Below, in pieces: positions 7,758 through 13,740 of a DNA stretch of 13,740 nucleotides. The stretch's first letter is position 1; each line of letters starts with the position of its first letter. Both the position numbers and the translations under genes were made by a program. Below the pieces are notes generated by a model. It was not told the DNA's origin and did no database searches. It saw only the letters and a list, made by a program, of their open reading frames with translations. The stretch is from GCA-2716945 sp964342835 (GTDB lineage Bacteria; Pseudomonadota; Gammaproteobacteria; GCA-002705445; GCA-002716945): contig CAYFGJ010000021.1 in NCBI GenBank assembly GCA_964342835.1, positions 1 through 13,740 on the forward strand, given 5' to 3'.

Positions 7758-8399
7758 ATGAATTATTTAATAATAAATGAAATTTTTTATTCTATTCAAG
7801 GAGAAGGACTTGATTCTGGTAAGCCAACTATTTTTATTAGATTAACAGGTTGTCCGTTAAGATGTAATTATTGTGATACAAAATATGCATTTAAAGAAGG
7901 ACAAAAAATGTCATTTGATGAAATACTAACTATTATCAATGAATATAAATGTAAAAATATTACAATAACTGGTGGAGAACCATTAGCACAAAAAAATACT
8001 CATAAATTAATTACGCAATTAATTAAACAAAAATATAAAATCTCTATTGAAACAAGTAATGCAATTGATATTAGTTCTATCCATAAGAAAGTAATTATAA
8101 TACTGGATATAAAAACACCTGGTTCAAATGAAAGTAATAAAAATTTATCAAATAATTATAAATTCCTAAAAAAATCTGATCAAATTAAATTTGTTATTTG
8201 CAATATCCAAGATTATGAATGGTCAAAAAAATATATACAAAAATATAAATTAAATAATATTTGTAATATACTTTTTTCCCCCAGCTCTAATGAAATGAAC
8301 CCAAAAATTCTTGCTGATAAAATGTTGATGGATCATGTAGATGCAAGATTACAATTACAAATACATAAATTCATTTGGGGTGATATACGTGGTAAATAA
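7758..8399 (+). CDS. queE: 7-carboxy-7-deazaguanine synthase (radical SAM)
   Basis: Radical SAM enzyme of queuosine biosynthesis that contracts the ring of 6-carboxytetrahydropterin to give 7-carboxy-7-deazaguanine (CDG). From the ATG at 7758 it has 213 residues. The [4Fe-4S] cysteines are C32, C36 and C39 (GCPLRCNYCD, CX3CX2C). The SAM-binding ITGGEPL, the DIKTPGS motif (117-123) and the C-terminal RLQLQIHKFIWG are typical QueE. An in-frame ATG at 7728 lies within ruvC and adds ten residues (MISLKLIAYN) with no family match, so I place the start at 7758, one base after the ruvC stop. The product feeds QueC, encoded next. queD is not in the window. Confidence 0.95.
   Translation: MNYLIINEIFYSIQGEGLDSGKPTIFIRLTGCPLRCNYCDTKYAFKEGQKMSFDEILTIINEYKCKNITITGGEPLAQKNTHKLITQLIKQKYKISIETSNAIDISSIHKKVIIILDIKTPGSNESNKNLSNNYKFLKKSDQIKFVICNIQDYEWSKKYIQKYKLNNICNILFSPSSNEMNPKILADKMLMDHVDARLQLQIHKFIWGDIRGK
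8377..8384 (+). promoter_or_regulatory. Shine-Dalgarno that fixes the queC GTG start
   Basis: GGGGTGAT inside the end of queE matches seven of eight bases of the anti-SD complement GAGGTGAT. The core GGGG ends eight bases before the GTG at 8389. It is one of only three good ribosome binding sites I found in the window and supports the GTG start over the upstream ATG at 8341. Confidence 0.6.
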
Positions 8400-9066
8400 A
8401 AAAGAAGCTATAGTATTATTTTCAGGAGGATTGGACTCATCAACAACATTAGTAACAGCATTATCACAAGGGTATAAATGTATTGCTTTGACAATCAATT
8501 ATAAACAACGTCATTTATATGAGGTTAGTTCATCAAAACTTTTTTTAAATGATTATAAAGATGTAGAACATATAATTTATGATTTAGATTTATCAATGAT
8601 TGAGGGTTCTGCATTGACGGATTCTAAAATTGATGTTCCTAATGTTGAAAGTTCTGGAATTCCAGTTACTTATGTACCAGCCAGGAATACACTTTTTTTA
8701 TCATTGGCATCATCATTTGCTGAATCAAAACAAATTAAAGATATTTTTATAGGTGTAAATGCTATTGATTATTCTGGATATCCAGATTGTAGACCAGAGT
8801 TTATTCATGCTTTTCAAAAAATGATAAATACAGCCACTAAGTATGGATTAGAACATGGAGATATTACTATACATACTCCTTTAATAAAATTAACTAAAAA
8901 CGAAATCATTAAAAAAGGTATAAAGCTAGGCATTGATTATTCAAAAACTGTTTCTTGTTATTCTCTTGATTCAAATGGCCAAGCTTGCGGTGTATGTGAT
9001 TCATGTAGGTTTAGAAAACAGGGTTTTAAAGAAGCAGAAGTTGAAGATCCGACTATATATAAATAA
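8389..9066 (+). CDS. queC: 7-cyano-7-deazaguanine synthase (preQ0 synthase)
   Basis: ATP-dependent enzyme that converts CDG to preQ0 using ammonia, the step after QueE toward queuosine in tRNA anticodons. From the GTG start it has 225 residues. The PP-loop ATP-binding motif is FSGGLDSST (residues 11-19). A C-terminal zinc site is formed by C190, C200, C203 and C206 (SCYSLDSNGQACGVCDSCR). VPARNTLFLSLA and GVNAIDYSGYPDCRPEF are family signatures. The ORF extends upstream to an ATG at 8341, but that start adds 16 unmatched residues and overlaps queE by 59 bases; the GTG at 8389 gives VVNKKEAIVLFSGG, the expected N-terminus, an 11-base overlap and a good Shine-Dalgarno. A GTG at 8380 is the other alternative. 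Confidence 0.94.
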   Translation: MVNKKEAIVLFSGGLDSSTTLVTALSQGYKCIALTINYKQRHLYEVSSSKLFLNDYKDVEHIIYDLDLSMIEGSALTDSKIDVPNVESSGIPVTYVPARNTLFLSLASSFAESKQIKDIFIGVNAIDYSGYPDCRPEFIHAFQKMINTATKYGLEHGDITIHTPLIKLTKNEIIKKGIKLGIDYSKTVSCYSLDSNGQACGVCDSCRFRKQGFKEAEVEDPTIYK

Positions 9067-9085
9067 ATTGAAAAATTATTATATA

Positions 9086-9109
9086 TATATTAACGTATGC
9101 TAATATAAT
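9086..9109 (+). promoter_or_regulatory. Possible promoter/operator ahead of the sulfur transporter
   Basis: The 49 bases between queC and the transporter are nearly all A/T. They contain a perfect -10 TATAAT (9104-9109) seven bases before the ATG at 9116, with no convincing -35, and a 7-base inverted repeat TATATTA / TAATATA (9086-9092 and 9101-9107, 8-base spacer) overlapping that -10. If real, the message would be essentially leaderless. In such an AT-rich gap both could be chance. Confidence 0.3.
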
Positions 9110-9115
9110 TATTAT

Positions 9116-10306
9116 ATGGAAATTTCATACACACTATTACAATATGTTGCAATATTAGGTTTAGTACTTGGTATTGTTGTCAATAAAACAAATTTTTGTA
9201 CCATGGGTGCTGTATCAGATTGGGTTAATATAGGTGATTTAAACAGATTTAAGTCATGGATGTTAGCCATAGCCATAGCTACCTTAGGTGTATCTCTTTT
9301 AGAACTGAATAACATTATAAATGTTAGTGAATCTAGAATACCATATCGAAATTCAATATTTTTTTGGCCAAGGTATATATTTGGTGGATTAATGTTTGGT
9401 ATTGGAATGACATTGACAAGTGGTTGTGGTAACAAAGTTCTAATAAGATTTGGAGCAGGTAATTTTAAATCTCTGATTGTGATAATCGTTGCAGGTTTAA
9501 TGGCTTATTTGATGACTAGGACTGATTTTTATGGAATAGCATTCCATAGCTGGATGAGTCCAATTAGCCCTGATCTTGCAATGATAGGAATCAATGACCA
9601 ATCTATACCATCAATTCTATTTCTGGATAATAAGAGCCATTTATTAAGTTTTTTTGTCTCATTAAGTATATCTATTTTATTATTTATCTTTATTTTTAGA
9701 AAAGGTGAATTTACACAAAATAATGATAATATTTTGTCTGGGTTAACTGTTGGTTTTGTTGTTGTGTTAGCATGGTTTATTACTGGCGGATCTTTAGGTA
9801 AAGAATGGATTGAAGCAAATGATTTTCTTGACACACCCATGCCTAGTGTTGGGGTACAATCTGTCAGTTTTATTAATCCAATGGGTGAAACTTTAATTTT
9901 TGTTAAAAATAGTGCCGACATGTATTATTTAACTTTTGGAGTTACAATTTTGATATCAACTATTTTGGGTTCATTTATTTATTCAATTTTTTCTAGGAGT
10001 TTTAGATTTGAATGGTTTATCTCTACTAATGATTTTTTAAGACATATCATTGGAGCAGTTCTTATTGGTATTGGAGGTGTTTTATCATTGGGTTGTACTA
10101 TAGGACAAGGTGTTTCCGGTGTATCTACACTAGCTTTAGGCTCGTTTATTACTTTGGGATCTATAATTTTAGGAGCTGCTTTAACTATGAAAATAGAGTA
10201 TTATAAAGCTGTTTATGAAGATAGCAGTTTTTTTGATGCTTTAAAGTCTGCACTATCTGATTTAAAATTAATACCTAATAGATTTCGAACATTAGAGAAA
10301 ATATAA
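9116..10306 (+). CDS. YeeE/YedE-family sulfur-compound transporter (TsuA/SoxT-like)
   Basis: Integral inner-membrane protein of 396 residues with about nine to ten hydrophobic helices and two related halves. The family's cysteine loops are present: C28 in KTNFCTMGAVSDW, C104 in LTSGCGNKVLIRFGAG and C327 in LSLGCTIGQGVSG; these are the only cysteines in the protein. In the thiosulfate channel TsuA (YeeE), such cysteines pass thiosulfate across the membrane, and SoxT proteins of this family are encoded with sox genes. Import or export of thiosulfate or another reduced sulfur species is therefore plausible with the sox operon nearby, but the substrate is inferred. It interrupts the queC to tRNA-Lys order known from Pseudomonas, and its stop lies one base before the tRNA. 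Confidence 0.88.
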   Translation: MEISYTLLQYVAILGLVLGIVVNKTNFCTMGAVSDWVNIGDLNRFKSWMLAIAIATLGVSLLELNNIINVSESRIPYRNSIFFWPRYIFGGLMFGIGMTLTSGCGNKVLIRFGAGNFKSLIVIIVAGLMAYLMTRTDFYGIAFHSWMSPISPDLAMIGINDQSIPSILFLDNKSHLLSFFVSLSISILLFIFIFRKGEFTQNNDNILSGLTVGFVVVLAWFITGGSLGKEWIEANDFLDTPMPSVGVQSVSFINPMGETLIFVKNSADMYYLTFGVTILISTILGSFIYSIFSRSFRFEWFISTNDFLRHIIGAVLIGIGGVLSLGCTIGQGVSGVSTLALGSFITLGSIILGAALTMKIEYYKAVYEDSSFFDALKSALSDLKLIPNRFRTLEKI

Positions 10307-10307
10307 T

Positions 10308-10380
10308 GGGGCGTTAGCTCAGTTGGTAGAGCAGTGGCCTTTTAAGCCATTTGTCACAGGTTCGAATCCTGTACGCCCTA
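10308..10380 (+). tRNA. tRNA-Lys (anticodon UUU)
   Basis: A complete 73-base cloverleaf. The acceptor GGGGCGT pairs with ACGCCCT (one G-U at the end); the D arm is GCTC/GAGC; the anticodon stem GTGGC/GCCAT encloses loop CTTTTAA with anticodon TTT; the T arm is ACAGG-TTCGAAT-CCTGT; the discriminator base is A. The 3' CCA is not encoded. The gene begins one base after the yeeE-family stop and ends eight bases before the next ATG, so it is probably cut out of a longer transcript. A UUU anticodon reads both Lys codons, which suits the AAA-rich coding here. Confidence 0.98.
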
Positions 10381-10388
10381 ATAAAAAA

Positions 10389-11267
10389 ATGAGAAATATT
10401 TTAATCATATGTTTTTTAGTTTTTTCCATTGATGGATTATGTAAGCCGGTGCAAATACAATATAGCTCTGGAGAAATATTAAATGGCTTTCATTATACAA
10501 ATACAGAATCAAAGTCTATAGCAATTATTCTTCATGGTACACGCGGTCATCAAAATTTAGAATTAATAACATCATTAGGTGCCACTCTTCTTGAAAATAA
10601 TATAGATTCATTGTCTATAAATTTAAGTTATGGAATTACTAACAGAAAAAATGATTTTTTGCCATGTGATATTAATCACAAACATCTACAATCAAAATCT
10701 ATTCACGAAATAAAATACTGGTTTAATTATATAAAAAAATTAAATTATGAAAAAATTTATTTAATAGGCCATTCAAGAGGCGGATTAAATATGATGCAAT
10801 TTTATAAAGGATTAAATAAGGCAGATTCTAGTTTAATTCATGCAATTTTTTTGATAGCTCCAATTTCTGATGATTTCCATGATACAAGAACAATTATGAT
10901 GGAAAAAAATAAAATTGATATTCAAGATCTTATATCTCAAGAAACCGGAATAATACAAATTGATTTTTTAAATTGCGCTAATGCTAGTGTAAACAGAAAG
11001 ACTTTTTTAGACTATTATAATCTAGATTCTAATAATATTGACAATAGTAAAAAACCTTTGATAAGTTTATTGCAAACCACAACAAAACAAACTTATATAA
11101 TAACAGCCTCGGAAGATATATTTGTACCAAATACTTACAGTAGGTTAAAACAACACTTGCCATCTAAAAAAAATATTGAGTTATTTTTAATTGATGATGC
11201 AGATCATTTTTTTAGAGATTTTTATTTTGATGATCTTATTGAAATTTTATTAAATTTAATGAAGTAG
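10389..11267 (+). CDS. Predicted secreted alpha/beta hydrolase
   Basis: 292-residue protein with an N-terminal hydrophobic signal (MRNILIICFLVFSIDGLCKP), so probably periplasmic. The alpha/beta-hydrolase elements are in order: oxyanion strand IIL-HGTRG (47-53), nucleophile elbow GHSRGG with Ser129, an acid in SEDIFVP (D243) and the catalytic His in DADHF (H273). The substrate is unknown; esterase, lipase-like or peptidase chemistry are all possible. An in-frame ATG at 10323 lies inside tRNA-Lys and would translate tRNA sequence, so it is rejected. The ATG at 10389 follows the tRNA by eight bases with an A-run and no Shine-Dalgarno. It converges on the lipoprotein gene with two bases between the stops. 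Confidence 0.85.
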   Translation: MRNILIICFLVFSIDGLCKPVQIQYSSGEILNGFHYTNTESKSIAIILHGTRGHQNLELITSLGATLLENNIDSLSINLSYGITNRKNDFLPCDINHKHLQSKSIHEIKYWFNYIKKLNYEKIYLIGHSRGGLNMMQFYKGLNKADSSLIHAIFLIAPISDDFHDTRTIMMEKNKIDIQDLISQETGIIQIDFLNCANASVNRKTFLDYYNLDSNNIDNSKKPLISLLQTTTKQTYIITASEDIFVPNTYSRLKQHLPSKKNIELFLIDDADHFFRDFYFDDLIEILLNLMK

Positions 11268-11269
11268 TT

Positions 11270-11782
11270 TTATTGTATCTCAAACGGTTCTTCGATACTT
11301 TCTTGAATCTCAGGTTGAATATTAATACTTCTATTTATAGTTGCTGATGTTTTAGGACCTATAGTTATTTCTGATTCAGAATTATTGAAAACTTTTCTAG
11401 AAACTTTGATGGTTGCAAATCTATCTTCTTTATCAAAATTTAACAGTATAAAATTACTTCTTACAATTGCAAGTTCTGTCCAACCTTCACTAATCATAGC
11501 TTTTCTGTAAAAATCTACTACATCTTCAGCGCTTTCATCGTGTATCAGATATAAGACACCAGTAAATCGATTACCTTCGCCAAAGATTACAGTTTTATCT
11601 GTTGCGTATTGAGAATTATCAGGTATTGGTATAGATATTTGTAACCTTTGATCCAAACTGACATCTCTTACCTCAGATGTAGCTTCATCTTCAGATGAGA
11701 TCATACCATCAATAGTTGCACAAGATGTTAGTGATAAGGTTAAAATAAATATCAGTATAAATTTATTTTGTGGGATGTTCAT
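11270..11782 (-). CDS. Sox-operon-linked small lipoprotein of unknown function
   Basis: 170 residues. An N-terminal hydrophobic stretch ends in a lipobox (LTSC, acylated Cys21), so the mature protein is membrane-anchored and faces the periplasm. The body contains VIFGEGNRFTGVLYLIHD followed by SAEDVVDFYRKAMISEGW; the latter helix, with a FY..M...GW pattern, recurs in many uncharacterised proteobacterial lipoproteins. The C-terminus is acidic. I do not recognise a named family. The gene lies 23 bases after soxA on the same strand and is probably co-transcribed with it. The gap contains a TATAAT (11798-11803) that could give extra transcription, but no -35 is evident. A link to sulfur oxidation is positional only. 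Confidence 0.8.
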   Translation of the reverse strand: MNIPQNKFILIFILTLSLTSCATIDGMISSEDEATSEVRDVSLDQRLQISIPIPDNSQYATDKTVIFGEGNRFTGVLYLIHDESAEDVVDFYRKAMISEGWTELAIVRSNFILLNFDKEDRFATIKVSRKVFNNSESEITIGPKTSATINRSINIQPEIQESIEEPFEIQ

Positions 11783-11805
11783 AAATATCTAAGTATAATT
11801 ATAAC

Positions 11806-12645
11806 CTATTTTCGTGAACCTGGACCATTTATTTCCAATCCATTACTCATAAATGTCATAAAATATTCAAGATTTCTATATTCCTTGCTTTGTCCTTTAT
11901 AAGGTTTAGCTCTAATTCTATTAAGACAACCAGCATATCTTTCATGTAATGTTACTAATCTTCCAGCCCTAGATCTGTATACAGGAAAATGTGTAGGATG
12001 TCCTATACCTGGACTTGTAATATCAGCACGTAATTTTGTACCTACTTGCCACACATGACAATCAGCACAAGAAAAATTTAACTGTCCTTTTTTTGTGAAA
12101 TAGAGTCTTTTTCCATCTTCAAAAGCATCCAATGCTTCCATATTATTAGGTATTTCAATATTGATTATATTACCTCTTGATGTATAGGCCATATATGCTG
12201 ATATATCAGCCATATCACCACCTTTATAATAATTTAAAGGTTTTTCACCATTCTTTTTTCTGCAATTATTTATTGCTAACTCAAGAGTAATAATTTGATT
12301 TGTATCTTCATCAAAATATGGATAATTTTGGCGGATACCAATTCCTCCATTTTCAAAACATGACGCATAATTATTTCCATTTTTGAATGGCATGTTGAAT
12401 AATTTTTCACCATTTTCAATATTTAATTCATATGGCGGAAAGTCTTCTATAGACTCCCATTGATCTCTTGATGATTTATCTATTGAGTACACACCATTTG
12501 CGAAATCATTAAATGGTGTATTAGGAAAACGTTCCTTAAAATGATCTCTAAAATCTTCTAAATCTTCTTCAGGTGATGTTTGTGCGTCAATATTAAATGT
12601 TAAAAAAAATACAAAAAGTATAATCAAAAATTTTTTTATCGTCAT
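11806..12645 (-). CDS. soxA: SoxA, monoheme-type cytochrome of the SoxAX complex
   Basis: Periplasmic subunit of SoxAX, which oxidatively joins thiosulfate to the SoxY cysteine. 279 residues with a signal peptide (about 1-21, cleaved near IDA). The C-terminal domain has heme site CADCH (C193, C196, H197) and the conserved active-site cysteine C240 in YAGCLNRIRAKPY, which ligates heme and is thought to carry a persulfide. The N-terminal domain lacks CXXCH; at that place it has C96 (YASCFENGG) and C128 (NNCRKK), matching monoheme SoxA proteins in which a disulfide replaces the first heme. SPGIGHPTHFPVYR is another SoxA signature. It starts three bases after soxZ. Confidence 0.95.
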   Translation of the reverse strand: MTIKKFLIILFVFFLTFNIDAQTSPEEDLEDFRDHFKERFPNTPFNDFANGVYSIDKSSRDQWESIEDFPPYELNIENGEKLFNMPFKNGNNYASCFENGGIGIRQNYPYFDEDTNQIITLELAINNCRKKNGEKPLNYYKGGDMADISAYMAYTSRGNIINIEIPNNMEALDAFEDGKRLYFTKKGQLNFSCADCHVWQVGTKLRADITSPGIGHPTHFPVYRSRAGRLVTLHERYAGCLNRIRAKPYKGQSKEYRNLEYFMTFMSNGLEINGPGSRK

Positions 12646-12648
12646 AGT

Positions 12649-12957
12649 TTATTTCACAGCTTGCTTATTTGAATCTCGATTACCTTTATTATCTACCCAT
12701 GTTAAAGTTACCTTATCTCCTTTTTCGCCTTTATATTTGAAAGTTAAATAGGGATTCTTAGATACAGCTGGTCCCCAATAGACTTTTATAACTTCTTTTC
12801 CATTTGCTTCACCAGAAACTTCTTGAATGTAATGGGGAGGTATCAATTCACCTGTTTTTTTATTTTTTCTCTTACCTGTTTCCATAGGGTGCTTTATAAG
12901 AGCTTTAACAGTTACTATTCCTTTACTTTCTTTTGCCCTAATTTTTATTGTACTCAT
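12649..12957 (-). CDS. soxZ: SoxZ, partner of the SoxY sulfur carrier
   Basis: Forms the SoxYZ heterodimer that carries covalently bound sulfur intermediates between Sox enzymes. 102 residues, the usual size, without a signal peptide; it is exported by riding with Tat-targeted SoxY. The immunoglobulin-like fold signature is visible in IKHPMETGKRKNKKTGELIPPHYI and in the C-terminal DKVTLTWVDNKG. The start lies three bases after the soxY stop, and the ribosome binding site GGAGGA sits in the last soxY codons, so translation should be tightly matched to soxY, as a 1:1 complex needs. Confidence 0.96.
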   Translation of the reverse strand: MSTIKIRAKESKGIVTVKALIKHPMETGKRKNKKTGELIPPHYIQEVSGEANGKEVIKVYWGPAVSKNPYLTFKYKGEKGDKVTLTWVDNKGNRDSNKQAVK

Positions 12958-12960
12958 GAA

Positions 12961-13425
12961 TTATCCTCCACATCCACCAATAGTTATTTTTATTTCTCTT
13001 GATGAGCTATATACTTTATTTCCGCTTTTTACTGCAGCAATTACTTTAGAAGATTTTCCCATTTTTATTCTAGTTCCAATTGTTGGTTCAGCTAAAGAAG
13101 TAAAATAATAACCACTAGATAATGGTTGAGGATTGTTCTCAACAAATATCATTATAGATTCAACTCTTTTTAATTTTGTCTTCACATTAATAGGAACTAT
13201 AGCTCCATTTTCTGCAATCTCTGGAGCTTTGAGTATGACTTTAGATGATTCTGTTAAATCGTTATGTCCATAGATGCTATTTATTGATTTCGCTAAATCT
13301 TTTTCATCAAAAGATTGTTTTGGCCAAGCTGCAAAAACACGTTTAGGAGTTATTGATAATGCAGTAACTGACATTATTGTTCCAACTGTGAGCAGTGAAT
13401 TTTTTAAAAAATTTCTTCTATTCAT
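12961..13425 (-). CDS. soxY: SoxY, sulfur-carrier protein with GGCGG arm
   Basis: Periplasmic protein that holds the thiosulfate-derived sulfur chain on its C-terminal cysteine while SoxAX, SoxB and others act on it. 154 residues. The N-terminus carries a twin-arginine signal (NRRNFLKNS), with cleavage likely near VFA-AWP. The protein ends in the swinging arm GGCGG with C152, the defining SoxY feature. Tat export as a folded dimer with signal-less SoxZ is the known mechanism. It starts seven bases after the soxX stop with a good ribosome binding site (TGAGGT). Confidence 0.97.
   Translation of the reverse strand: MNRRNFLKNSLLTVGTIMSVTALSITPKRVFAAWPKQSFDEKDLAKSINSIYGHNDLTESSKVILKAPEIAENGAIVPINVKTKLKRVESIMIFVENNPQPLSSGYYFTSLAEPTIGTRIKMGKSSKVIAAVKSGNKVYSSSREIKITIGGCGG
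12964..12969 (-). promoter_or_regulatory. Shine-Dalgarno for soxZ built from soxY glycine codons
   Basis: On the coding strand GGAGGA lies six bases before the soxZ ATG. These bases are the GGA GGA codons of the last two glycines of the SoxY GGCGG arm, so the conserved protein motif also serves as the ribosome binding site for its partner. Confidence 0.7.
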
Positions 13426-13429
13426 AAAT

Positions 13430-13435
13430 ACCTCA
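13430..13435 (-). promoter_or_regulatory. Shine-Dalgarno for soxY overlapping the soxX stop
   Basis: TGAGGT on the coding strand: its TGA is the soxX stop and its GAGG core lies five bases before the soxY ATG, a layout favouring coupled translation. Confidence 0.6.
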
Positions 13436-13740
13436 TAAAGTGTAAAGATATTCTACTATCTTGTTAATTTCATTTTTAGTCAATATACCATGTTTCCCGA
13501 ATGGAGGCATAAAGGAATTAGGGTTTTTCTTGGTTGGATCCCAAATCTGATCAAAAAGATCTTGTTTTTTAGGAAATCTTGCTTGCATTGCTATCAGAGG
13601 CGGTCCATTATTCCCAGCCAGTTCTCCATCTTCAATCATATGGCACGCTAAACAATTACCTTTTTTTCTATCGAATGTAAGTTTTTTACCATCATCAGTC
13701 ACATCAGAATAGGATGAAGGCACATATGTGATAATAAGAA
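13433..13740 (-). CDS. soxX: SoxX cytochrome c subunit of SoxAX (5' end beyond window)
   Basis: Monoheme cytochrome that pairs with SoxA and takes electrons from thiosulfate conjugation. 101 residues are visible. The heme site CLACH follows RKKGN, the classical SoxX surround, and the distal ligand Met is in SFMPPFG. GNNGPPLIAMQARFP is also typical. The reading frame stays open past a possible GTG at 13723 to the window edge (LIITYVPSS), so the start and signal peptide lie outside; the GTG would leave no signal peptide and is not the real start. It is the first gene seen of soxXYZA; the operon promoter is not in the window. Confidence 0.93.
   Translation of the reverse strand, partial: LIITYVPSSYSDVTDDGKKLTFDRKKGNCLACHMIEDGELAGNNGPPLIAMQARFPKKQDLFDQIWDPTKKNPNSFMPPFGKHGILTKNEINKIVEYLYTL

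Noticed and set aside
10302..10307. TATAAT just before tRNA-Lys as its promoter
   Set aside because: A start about seven bases downstream would fall inside the tRNA and remove its 5' end.
10323..10388. In-frame extension of the hydrolase ORF to an ATG at 10323
   Set aside because: These bases are tRNA-Lys; the peptide is the usual artefact of translating a tRNA (TGSNPVRP). The signal peptide starts at 10389.
11798..11803. Minus-strand TATAAT before the lipoprotein as an independent promoter
   Set aside because: No -35 match at 16-18 bases, and such boxes are expected by chance in this composition; operon transcription with soxA is simpler.
13721..13723. GTG as the soxX start
   Set aside because: The frame stays open to the window edge and the GTG would leave the cytochrome without a signal peptide.
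1..13740. CRISPR arrays, insertion sequences, rRNA, phage genes, riboswitches
   Set aside because: No regularly spaced repeats, transposase or integrase motifs, or structured leaders were seen; the gaps between genes are too short.

Overview
The window is strongly AT-rich (roughly 30% G+C by eye) and almost fully coding: the two longest gaps are about 50 bases and many genes abut or overlap. It holds a soxXYZA set, a YeeE/YedE sulfur-compound transporter, two small c-type cytochromes, and a gammaproteobacterial housekeeping run (aspS, nadA, yebC, ruvC, queE, queC, tRNA-Lys). Together these suggest a streamlined marine sulfur-oxidising gammaproteobacterium of the SUP05 / Candidatus Thioglobus / vesicomyid-symbiont type. 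The taxonomic call is inference from gene content and composition; no marker gene such as 16S rRNA is present.

Layout. Bases 29-3061 (+) encode an RND-type efflux permease. It meets, stop codon to stop codon, two overlapping minus-strand genes for secreted monoheme cytochromes c (3062-3708). A compact divergent promoter region of about 70 bases separates these from a plus-strand run: aspS (3781), nadA (ATGA overlap), yebC, ruvC, queE, queC (GTG start), a yeeE-like sulfur transporter (9116-10306), tRNA-Lys(UUU) (10308-10380) and a secreted alpha/beta hydrolase (10389-11267). That hydrolase converges on a minus-strand operon read from the right edge: soxX (5' end cut by the window), soxY, soxZ, soxA and a small lipoprotein (11270-13740).

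How it fits together. SoxY and SoxZ carry the sulfur intermediate on the SoxY C-terminal cysteine (GGCGG). SoxA and SoxX load thiosulfate onto that carrier oxidatively. Electrons leave through heme to small cytochromes such as the 3062-3708 pair (inference). The YeeE-like protein plausibly moves thiosulfate or another sulfur species across the inner membrane. SoxB and SoxCD are not in the window.

Most notable points. The order aspS-yebC-ruvC-queE-queC-tRNA-Lys looks like the Pseudomonas-type cluster with ruvAB-ybgC-tolQRAB-pal-ybgF missing from its middle. AspRS carries the His30/Gly81 pair associated with non-discriminating enzymes. A perfect 22-bp palindrome is centred exactly on a pair of convergent stop codons. 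The tRNA-Lys gene is wedged between two CDSs with gaps of 1 and 8 bases. The glycine codons of the SoxY GGCGG arm also form the Shine-Dalgarno of soxZ. I do not see a clearly new multi-gene system; the least described pieces are the sox-linked lipoprotein and the tRNA-linked secreted hydrolase.
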